From assembly GCA_022839105.1 (NCBI GenBank), contig JALHDH010000095.1, positions 1-12,335 on the forward strand: a stretch of DNA of 12,335 nt, given 5' to 3'. The DNA is from a bacterium (GTDB taxonomy: Bacteria; Vulcanimicrobiota; Xenobia; Xenobiales; Xenobiaceae). A model generated the notes under the pieces. That model was not told the DNA's origin. It saw only the letters and a program-made list of their open reading frames with translations, and made no database searches. Below, piece after piece: positions 7,710 through 12,335 of this stretch (positions within the stretch are counted from its first letter, which is position 1; the number at the start of each line of letters is the position of its first letter). The position numbers and the translations under genes were made by a program.

Positions 7710-9596
7710 TCAGGCCGAGATGGCGGCGAACTTGCAGGAATCGAGGCAGGCTCCACAGCGGATGCACTTCTCGCCGTCGATCCGGTGAGGCTTCTTGGGA
7801 CTACCCTCGATGGCCCCGACCGGGCACTTGCGCCTGCACAATCCGCAGCCGATGCACTTCTCCTCGTCGATGGAGAAGGTCCTCAGGGCCGCGCACTTGC
7901 CCGCGGGACAGCGCTTGTCGACGACATGGGCCAGGTACTCCTCGCGGAAGTAGCGCAGCGTCGAGAGCACCGGGTTGGGGGCCGTCTTGCCCAGGGCGCA
8001 CAACGAGCCGATCTGGACCATCTCGGCCACCTCTTCCAGCAGCGAGAGGGTCTCGAGGGTGGCGCGCCCTTCGACGATGTCGTTCAGCAGGGCCAGCATC
8101 TGCCTGGTGCCCTCGCGGCAGGGGACGCACTTCCCGCAGGACTCGTTCTGGGTGAACTGCATGAAGAAACGCGCGATCTCCACCATGCAGGTCGAGCGGT
8201 TCATGACCACCAGGCCGCCCGAACCCACCATCGCTCCGGCCTTCTTCAGGGAATCGAAGTCCAGGGGCAGTTCGAGGTGTTCCTGGACCAGACAGCCGCC
8301 CGAGGGACCGCCGATCTGCACGGCCTTGAAGTCGGTCCCGCACAGGGCCCCGTGATCATCGGTCACGCCTCCGGCGATGTCCTCGATGATGTGCCGCAGG
8401 GTCGTGCCCATGGGAACCTCGATCAGCCCGGTGTTGGCCACGTGTCCCGTCAGGGCGAAGGTCTTGGTGCCCGGCGAGGAGGGGATGCCGATGGCCCGGA
8501 AGCCTTCGGCTCCCAGCCTGAAGATCAGCGGGACCGTCGCCAGGGTCTCGACGTTGTTGATGATGGTGGGGCAATCGAAGAGCCCCTTCTGGGCCGGGAA
8601 GGGAGGTTTGGGGGTCGGCATGCCGCGATTGCCTTCGATGGAGGACAACAAGGCCGTCTCTTCCCCGCAGACGAAGGCTCCAGCCCCCTCGATCACGGTC
8701 ATGGTCATCCGTCGGCCCGTTCCGAAGAGGCTCTCGCCCAGGATCCCCGCCTCGGTCGCGTCGCGGACCGCCCTCTTCATCCGGGCCACGGCCAGGGGGT
8801 ACTCGGCACGGACGTAGATGTAGCCCTCGTCGGCCCCGATGCCCAGCGCCGCCAGGATCATGCCTTCCAAGACGCTGTGGGGGTTGCCCTCCATGACGCT
8901 TCGGTCCATGAAGGCGCCGGGGTCTCCTTCATCGCCGTTGCAGACGATGTACTTCTTGGGCGAGTCCTGGATTCGGGCCATCTCCCACTTGCGGCCGGCT
9001 GGGAAACCTCCGCCCCCGCGCCCTCGAAGGCCGGACTCCAGGACGGTGGCGCAGATCTGCTCGGGAGTGCTCTCCGTGGCCGCCTTTCGGGCTGCGAAGT
9101 AGCCGCCCTGGGCGATGTACTCGGCCAGATCCTCGGGGTCCAGGAAGCCGCACATCCGCAGGACGAAACGGCTCTGCCGGTGGTAGAAGGGGATGTCGTC
9201 CATGTGTTTGCAGGTGCAACCGCTGTCGGGGCACTTGTAGGCCAGGCGCTCGACGCAGTTCTCGCCCAGCACCGACTCCCGGACGATCTCGGCCACGTCC
9301 TGCTGGCGGACCTTGCAGTACATCAGGCCCTCGGGGAGGATCGAGACCAGCGGGCCCATCTGGCAGAATCCCTGGCAACCGCTGCCGGAGACCTGGTAGC
9401 CGGGTTCGGGCTTGTCCAGGACCACCAGGGCCTTTTGGCCGTGGGCCTCGAGCTGGCGGACGAACTCGTCGTGGACGGCCATCGAACCGTTGGCCGTGCA
9501 GCCGGTCCCCGCGCAGACGATGATGCGCTTGTGGACGAGTTCGGCGCAGCGATCGTGATCCGATTTGAGGGTCTCGAGGGTCATCGTTTCAAGCAT
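7710..9596 (-). CDS. hydB: Electron-bifurcating hydrogenase subunit HydB (NuoF-like, FMN/NAD)
   Basis: A 628-residue flavoprotein subunit that exchanges electrons between NAD(H), ferredoxin and HydA. It has an N-terminal thioredoxin-like [2Fe-2S] domain (C28, C33, C74, C78), then the NuoF core with GRGGGGFPAGRKW (192-204) and CNGDEGDPGAF (219-229) for FMN and NAD binding. An SLBB region follows (~375-430), then a [4Fe-4S] site (C487, C490, C493, C533), the pair KRCPAGKC (C563, C568), and two C-terminal [4Fe-4S] ferredoxin motifs (C581-C591 and C611-C621). Length matches T. maritima HydB (about 626 aa). The odd part is a Cys-rich loop at residues 114-131 (C114, C122, C127, C129, H131). AGGGAGG lies nine bases before the chosen ATG, and the start overlaps the hydC stop by eight bases, so the two are coupled. 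Confidence 0.97.
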   Translation of the reverse strand: MLETMTLETLKSDHDRCAELVHKRIIVCAGTGCTANGSMAVHDEFVRQLEAHGQKALVVLDKPEPGYQVSGSGCQGFCQMGPLVSILPEGLMYCKVRQQDVAEIVRESVLGENCVERLAYKCPDSGCTCKHMDDIPFYHRQSRFVLRMCGFLDPEDLAEYIAQGGYFAARKAATESTPEQICATVLESGLRGRGGGGFPAGRKWEMARIQDSPKKYIVCNGDEGDPGAFMDRSVMEGNPHSVLEGMILAALGIGADEGYIYVRAEYPLAVARMKRAVRDATEAGILGESLFGTGRRMTMTVIEGAGAFVCGEETALLSSIEGNRGMPTPKPPFPAQKGLFDCPTIINNVETLATVPLIFRLGAEGFRAIGIPSSPGTKTFALTGHVANTGLIEVPMGTTLRHIIEDIAGGVTDDHGALCGTDFKAVQIGGPSGGCLVQEHLELPLDFDSLKKAGAMVGSGGLVVMNRSTCMVEIARFFMQFTQNESCGKCVPCREGTRQMLALLNDIVEGRATLETLSLLEEVAEMVQIGSLCALGKTAPNPVLSTLRYFREEYLAHVVDKRCPAGKCAALRTFSIDEEKCIGCGLCRRKCPVGAIEGSPKKPHRIDGEKCIRCGACLDSCKFAAISA

Positions 9597-10080
9597 GGAC
9601 GGCAGCCTCCCTGTCCTGGATCTCCTGGACGAGCGCCAGTGCGCTCTGCGGGCTCAGAAGCCCGTGCACCTCGTCGTTGATCACGAGGGCCGGGGCCAGA
9701 CCGCATGTTCCCAGGCAGCTCACCGTCTCGAGGGTGAAGAGCATGTCGGGAGTGGTCGGGTTCTGCGAGCTGAGCCCCAGGTGCTTGCGCAGGGCTTCCT
9801 CGATCTCGGTGGACTTCTTGACGTGGCAGGCCGTCCCGTCGCAGATCTTCAGGACGTAGCGCCCCTTGGGCTCGAGGGTGAAGTGGGCATAGAAGGAGGC
9901 CACCCCGAAGACCTTGGCCGGAGGGATCCCCAGCGAGGTGGCGATGAAGGTCATCGCCTCCTCGGGAAGGTAGCGGTAGACCTCCTGAACCGCCTGCAGG
10001 ATGGCGATCAGGCGGTTGGGGTTGTGGTCGTGCTCCTTGAGGATGGCACAGACCTGCTCAAAGTTCCTCAGGTTCTCCAT
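9589..10080 (-). CDS. hydC: Electron-bifurcating hydrogenase subunit HydC (NuoE-like)
   Basis: A 163-residue subunit of the NuoE/24-kDa family. A helical N-terminal part (~1-70, with VFGVASFYAHF at 57-67) precedes a thioredoxin-like [2Fe-2S] domain with ligands C80 and C85 (CDGTACHVK) and C122 and C126 (CLGTCGLAP). In HydABC enzymes this subunit passes electrons to or from the FMN of HydB. Length and motif spacing are typical of the family. The start is well supported by AAGGAG at 10088-10093, seven bases upstream. It begins 23 bases inside the 3' end of rex and its stop overlaps the hydB start, so rex, hydC and hydB are translationally linked. Nothing unusual is visible in the protein. Confidence 0.96.
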   Translation of the reverse strand: MENLRNFEQVCAILKEHDHNPNRLIAILQAVQEVYRYLPEEAMTFIATSLGIPPAKVFGVASFYAHFTLEPKGRYVLKICDGTACHVKKSTEIEEALRKHLGLSSQNPTTPDMLFTLETVSCLGTCGLAPALVINDEVHGLLSPQSALALVQEIQDREAAVHA

Positions 10081-10753
10081 GGATGGACTCCTTGTGTGAC
10101 TTGGCGCGGGAGCTTTCGAGTTGCTTGGACAAGACCGAGAGCGAGGCCAGCAGGTTTTCGTCCTGGACCAGGACGCCTTTGGGGACTGCCAGCCGGGTGG
10201 GGGTGAAGTTCCAGATGGCGCGGATCCCGGCCCGGACCAGGGTGTCGGTCACTGCCTGGGCAGCGGTGGCGGGTACGGCCAGGATGGCGATCTGCACGTG
10301 CATGCGGCGGACCAGGTCGCTCAATCTCGAGGCGTCCAGGATGGGCTTGCCGGCGAATTCGGTCTCCATCTTGGTCGGGTCCACGTCGAAGGCCGCCACC
10401 AGGTTGAATCCGAACTCGGAGAAGCCCGGATAGGCCAACAAGGCCTGGCCCAGGTGGCCGGCTCCCACCAGGAAGATGTCCTTGGTGTTGTGGTAGCCCA
10501 TGCACTCTTCGATGGCGTCCAGCGTGGTGCTGACGTGGTAGCCGACCTTGGGACGGCCGACGGCTCCGGTCGCCTGGAGGTCCTTGCGGACCTGGATGGG
10601 GTTCAGGCCCAGGGCCTCGGCCAGGGTGGTGCAGGAGACGAACTCCCGCCCGGCCTCGCGCTGCCCCTGGATCGACTTGTAGTAGTAGGGCAGACGCTTG
10701 AGGGTCGGCTCCGGGATGGCCACGAGGGCCTGGTCGTTGGGAGAGGGGCTCAC
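10058..10753 (-). CDS. rex: Redox-sensing transcriptional repressor Rex
   Basis: A 231-residue DNA-binding repressor. Known Rex proteins bind DNA when NAD+ is high and release it when NADH rises. Residues ~15-85 form the winged helix, including PEPTLKRLPYYYKSI and the recognition region PIQVRKDLQATGAVGRPKVGY (52-72). Residues ~92-210 form the Rossmann NAD(H) domain with VGAGHLGQAL (96-105, usually GxGNLG) and AFDVDP (121-126). The tail is charged. The GTG start is supported by GGAGGTGA ending four bases upstream, and no better start exists. It is the first gene of the operon, behind a promoter that carries inverted repeats shaped like Rex sites, so it probably controls itself and hydCBA. Family assignment is firm; the operator is inferred. 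Confidence 0.96.
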   Translation of the reverse strand: MSPSPNDQALVAIPEPTLKRLPYYYKSIQGQREAGREFVSCTTLAEALGLNPIQVRKDLQATGAVGRPKVGYHVSTTLDAIEECMGYHNTKDIFLVGAGHLGQALLAYPGFSEFGFNLVAAFDVDPTKMETEFAGKPILDASRLSDLVRRMHVQIAILAVPATAAQAVTDTLVRAGIRAIWNFTPTRLAVPKGVLVQDENLLASLSVLSKQLESSRAKSHKESIHGEPEEL

Positions 10754-10757
10754 GCCT

Positions 10758-10765
10758 TCACCTCC
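10758..10765 (-). promoter_or_regulatory. Strong ribosome binding site for rex
   Basis: GGAGGTGA on the minus strand is nearly the full anti-Shine-Dalgarno complement and precedes the GTG start of rex by four bases. The match supports a GTG start and efficient translation of the lead gene. Confidence 0.75.
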
Positions 10766-10784
10766 GGGAGGATCTCGGGTTGAG

Positions 10785-10802
10785 TCGATAAGTTTTTATC
10801 GA
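10785..10802. promoter_or_regulatory. Inverted repeat 1, candidate Rex operator
   Basis: TCGATAA-GTTT-TTATCGA is a perfect 7-4-7 inverted repeat of 18 bases. Known Rex sites have the same geometry (for example TTGTGAA-N4-TTCACAA), although the half-site here differs. It covers the predicted transcription start of the rex-hyd promoter, where bound Rex would block RNA polymerase. Confidence 0.6.
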
Positions 10803-10815
10803 TATGGATATATCG
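10800..10815. promoter_or_regulatory. Inverted repeat 2, overlapping second candidate operator
   Basis: CGATAT-GGAT-ATATCG is a perfect 6-4-6 inverted repeat whose centre lies 14 bases from that of repeat 1, with three bases shared. Both fit CGATAW-N4-WTATCG. It contains the proposed -10 box. Two phased copies of one motif argue for a real protein-binding site rather than chance AT-richness. Confidence 0.5.
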
Positions 10816-10835
10816 TTTTTCCCGGAGGATGTCAA
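10807..10835 (-). promoter_or_regulatory. Sigma70-like promoter of the rex-hyd operon
   Basis: On the minus strand a perfect -35 TTGACA (10830-10835) is followed by a 17-base spacer and a -10 TATATC (10807-10812). Transcription should start near 10800, leaving a leader of about 46 bases before the rex GTG. This short AT-rich block stands out in GC-rich surroundings. The -10 lies inside inverted repeat 2. Confidence 0.72.
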
Positions 10836-10857
10836 GCCCGGGGGCTCGCCCTCGGGC
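10836..10857 (-). terminator. GC-rich hairpin abutting the -35 box
   Basis: GCCCGGGGGC-TC-GCCCTCGGGC forms a 10-bp stem with one imperfect pair, ending right at the TTGACA of the operon promoter. It lies ~180 bases after the radical SAM stop on the same strand and may end that transcript. No T-tract follows. The rest of 10858-11034 holds only a weaker 6-bp hairpin (10960-10983, CGGGCA...TGCCCG) and no gene I can support. Confidence 0.35.
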
Positions 10858-11034
10858 AAAGGCTAGGGAGAAGGTCCCGGTACGGAAAGAGGCCCCGGGC
10901 CGGAAGCGGGCCCAGGGCATCGGTGCGGGTCGGTCTTCAGGCGCCCCCGGCGGGGCCATCGGGCACGAAGGGCTTGTTGCCCGTCCTTCCCGGAGGCCTG
11001 GAAGTCCGTATGGGGAGGCGCGCCTTCAGGGACT

Positions 11035-12180
11035 TCAGGCGGCGCCCCAGCGCTCGGCGGTCCCCGGGATCTCGTGCGAGAGCCTTTCGAAGAGCGCCTT
11101 GAGGGCCGGGCACATGAGGGTGGGGTTCGCCGGGTTCCCGCTCAAGCGGCGTTCCCAGGGGCAGCCACCCCGGCAGAGTCGGAACCAACGGCAGTCCTGG
11201 CAGGCCTCGGGGGGGGTGCTCCATTGGCGGAAGAGGGCCTGGGCCTTTTCGGACCCGCGCAACTCGGCCAGGGAGGCCTGGTGGATGTTGCCCAGGCGGG
11301 TCTCGGGCAACCCCGAAAACTCGTCACAGGGATACACGTCGCCATTCCAGCCGAAGACCACGAACTGCGAGCAACTGCCCTCAAGTTTGCAGAAGTAGGG
11401 GTCGTGCCCGGCCATCTTGCGGGCCAGTTCCGAAAGGAACCGGACCCGGAAGTCCGTCCGTCCCAACTCCAGCCAGCGGTCGAAGACCTTCATGATGAAG
11501 GCGGCGAAGGCCTCTCCATCCACCTCGACTTCGAACGAGCCCCGGGTGCATCGGGTGGAGGGCACGAAGTCGACCTCCTGCATCCCGTTCTCGGCAAACC
11601 AGTCGACCAGTTCTCCGGCATGGGGAAGGCTCTGGGGGGTGATCACGGCGGAAACCCGCGGCTGGAGCCCCCGGGCCTGCAGGGCCTGGATCCCGGCCAG
11701 CGCACGGGCGTGGCTTCCTCCACCCTTGCGGTCCGGTCGGTGGGCATCGTGCAACCAGGCCGGGCCGTCCAGGCTGGCGGTCACGGCGAAGCGGCGGGCC
11801 GCGAGGAGATCGGCCCATTCCTCGTCGATCAGGGTGGCGTTGGTCTGCAGGCCGTGGTAGAGCGCTCGCCCTTCAAAGACCCGCTCGGCCCGCTCCAGGG
11901 CCTCGACGAAGCGCCGGGTGCCCAGGAGGGTGGGCTCGCCGCCATACCACAGCAGGTGCATCGGACCCTGGGAGTTGGCGGCCACCTCCGAGAGGATCCG
12001 CTCCAGGGTCTCGGTGGACATGAACCGCCCCGAGTCCAGCCTGCCCTCCTGGTAACAGTAGCGGCAGGCCAGGTTGCAGGACTCGGTCAGCTTCAAGGCC
12101 GGCCGCAGACGGGGCGGGTCGGGCCTGAATCCGCCACCGGGCACGGAGGGCCCCGCTTCCTGCCGGACAGGCAGGGGCAT
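11035..12180 (-). CDS. Radical SAM/SPASM protein, anaerobic sulfatase maturase-like
   Basis: A 381-residue protein from the chosen ATG. The radical SAM [4Fe-4S] motif is CNLACRYC (C35, C39, C42), with YGGEP (79-83) for SAM binding and QTN (112-114). The C-terminal SPASM region has cysteines at 264, 270, 285, 327, 330, 336, 340 and 357. Their spacing matches, to within one residue, that of anaerobic sulfatase-maturating enzymes, which bind two auxiliary clusters and oxidise Cys or Ser of a sulfatase to formylglycine. An Asp directly after C285 matches the catalytic base of that family. No sulfatase or precursor peptide is seen nearby, so a peptide-modifying relative remains possible. The start is uncertain: GGAAGGAG lies 11 bases before this ATG, a GTG at 12312 would add 44 low-complexity residues without a Shine-Dalgarno, and a GTG at 12144 is also possible. 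Confidence 0.88.
   Translation of the reverse strand: MPLPVRQEAGPSVPGGGFRPDPPRLRPALKLTESCNLACRYCYQEGRLDSGRFMSTETLERILSEVAANSQGPMHLLWYGGEPTLLGTRRFVEALERAERVFEGRALYHGLQTNATLIDEEWADLLAARRFAVTASLDGPAWLHDAHRPDRKGGGSHARALAGIQALQARGLQPRVSAVITPQSLPHAGELVDWFAENGMQEVDFVPSTRCTRGSFEVEVDGEAFAAFIMKVFDRWLELGRTDFRVRFLSELARKMAGHDPYFCKLEGSCSQFVVFGWNGDVYPCDEFSGLPETRLGNIHQASLAELRGSEKAQALFRQWSTPPEACQDCRWFRLCRGGCPWERRLSGNPANPTLMCPALKALFERLSHEIPGTAERWGAA
12117..12138 (+). repeat. 22-base direct repeat, copy 1 (inside the radical SAM 5' end)
   Basis: GGTCGGGCCTGAATCCGCCACC matches the copy at 12225-12246 in 20 of 22 bases. Its 12-base core, CCTGAATCCGCC, also occurs exactly in inverted orientation at 12215-12226. 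On the coding strand it encodes the glycine and proline-rich stretch just before the catalytic domain, a region unlikely to be structurally important. Confidence 0.55.
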
Positions 12181-12214
12181 GGGGGGGCACGCTCCTTCCG
12201 GGAGGCTGCCGGGC

Positions 12215-12243
12215 GGCGGATTCAGGTCGGACCTGGATCCGCC
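12215..12243. repeat. 29-base palindrome upstream of the radical SAM gene
   Basis: GGCGGATTCAGGTC and GACCTGGATCCGCC form 14-base arms around one central base, with a single T-G wobble. The arms are the two opposed copies of the CCTGRATCCGCC core. It resembles a REP-type intergenic palindrome or a protein-independent hairpin. Its presence suggests that 12181-12312 is not coding. Whether it recurs in the genome cannot be seen here. Confidence 0.5.
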
Positions 12244-12246
12244 ACC
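12225..12246 (+). repeat. 22-base direct repeat, copy 2
   Basis: GGTCGGACCTGGATCCGCCACC is the partner of 12117-12138, 108 bases away. That offset is a multiple of three, so both copies sit in the same frame of the radical SAM ORF if the far GTG start is used. The copy overlaps the 29-base palindrome. Confidence 0.55.
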
Positions 12247-12311
12247 TACCGTGGCATTCGGCCGCCGATGCGGGCCCGTCTGCGTCGTCAGGCGCACCTC
12301 TGCGGTGCTCA

Positions 12312-12328
12312 CGTAGTTTCCAACTACG
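12312..12328. other. Perfect 7-bp hairpin at the window edge
   Basis: CGTAGTT-TCC-AACTACG is a perfect inverted repeat covering the first base of the far GTG start codon of the radical SAM ORF. It could be part of a terminator of an upstream gene, or a structure in the leader. The sequence ends seven bases later, so its context is unknown. Confidence 0.35.
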
Positions 12329-12335
12329 CTCCGCT

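Noticed and set aside
6980..8155. A 391-codon plus-strand frame across the hydA-hydB junction
   Set aside because: It is antisense to two well-supported genes and lacks any conserved motif.
7785..9680. A 631-codon open frame on the plus strand opposite hydB
   Set aside because: It is antisense to a fully motif-supported gene. Its composition (rich in G, H, D, L, Q and A) is typical of the mirror frame of high-GC coding DNA, and no domain is visible.
10750..10959. A 69-codon minus-strand frame across the rex promoter, considered as a radical SAM precursor peptide
   Set aside because: It reads straight through the promoter and operators, has no ribosome binding site, no core-peptide pattern, and ends inside the rex start.
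12181..12312. The 44-residue N-terminal extension of the radical SAM protein from the GTG at 12312
   Set aside because: It has no Shine-Dalgarno, low-complexity Pro/Gly/Arg sequence, and contains the 29-base palindrome; family members start close to the CxxxCxxC motif.
1..12335. CRISPR arrays, tRNA or rRNA genes, insertion sequences, phage genes
   Set aside because: I looked for spaced direct repeats, tRNA arms, transposase-like proteins and terminal repeats on both strands and found none I could support.

Overview
The window reads as a chromosomal segment of a GC-rich anaerobic bacterium that makes or consumes H2 with an electron-bifurcating [FeFe]-hydrogenase. I cannot name the lineage. 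The valyl-tRNA synthetase lacks the C-terminal coiled coil of E. coli ValS and has a KMEKS loop, as in archaeal and actinobacterial-type enzymes, so a poorly sampled or uncultivated phylum is plausible. Nearly all third codon positions are G or C, and no hairpin here carries a T-tract.

Layout. (1) 1-2132, plus strand: the 3' part of valS, cut by the window edge, followed by two GC-rich hairpins that lie between convergent genes. (2) 2195-10753, minus strand: one compact operon read from high to low coordinates. The order is rex, hydC, hydB, hydA, hydS, a SpoIIE/PP2C-type phosphatase, a 50-residue single-pass membrane protein, and a doubtful 88-residue ORF. The core genes overlap or sit within 75 bases of each other. 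(3) 10754-11034: the operon's control region, with a sigma70-like promoter (TTGACA, 17 bases, TATATC). Two overlapping inverted repeats of the form CGATAW-N4-WTATCG cover the -10 box and the predicted start of transcription. (4) 11035-12180, minus strand: a radical SAM/SPASM protein whose cysteine spacing matches anaerobic sulfatase-maturating enzymes. Its 5' end is entangled with short repeats and a 29-base palindrome.

How the genes work together. HydA (H-cluster catalytic subunit), HydB (FMN/NAD subunit) and HydC ([2Fe-2S] subunit) form the trimeric hydrogenase that couples NADH and reduced ferredoxin to H2. Rex, an NADH/NAD+-sensing repressor, is the first gene and probably represses its own operon through the inverted repeats. 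HydS has an altered H-cluster pocket (proton-transfer Cys replaced by Ala, L2 Met replaced by Gly) and a C-terminal PAS domain, so it is probably an H2 or redox sensor rather than a turnover enzyme. Its stop overlaps the start of the phosphatase, which suggests that HydS signals through protein dephosphorylation. The locus thus appears to join two sensors, NADH through Rex and H2 through HydS, to one enzyme. The least described parts are the phosphatase's C-terminal domain, the membrane microprotein beside it, and an extra Cys-rich loop in HydB. The maturases HydE, HydF and HydG are not in the window.
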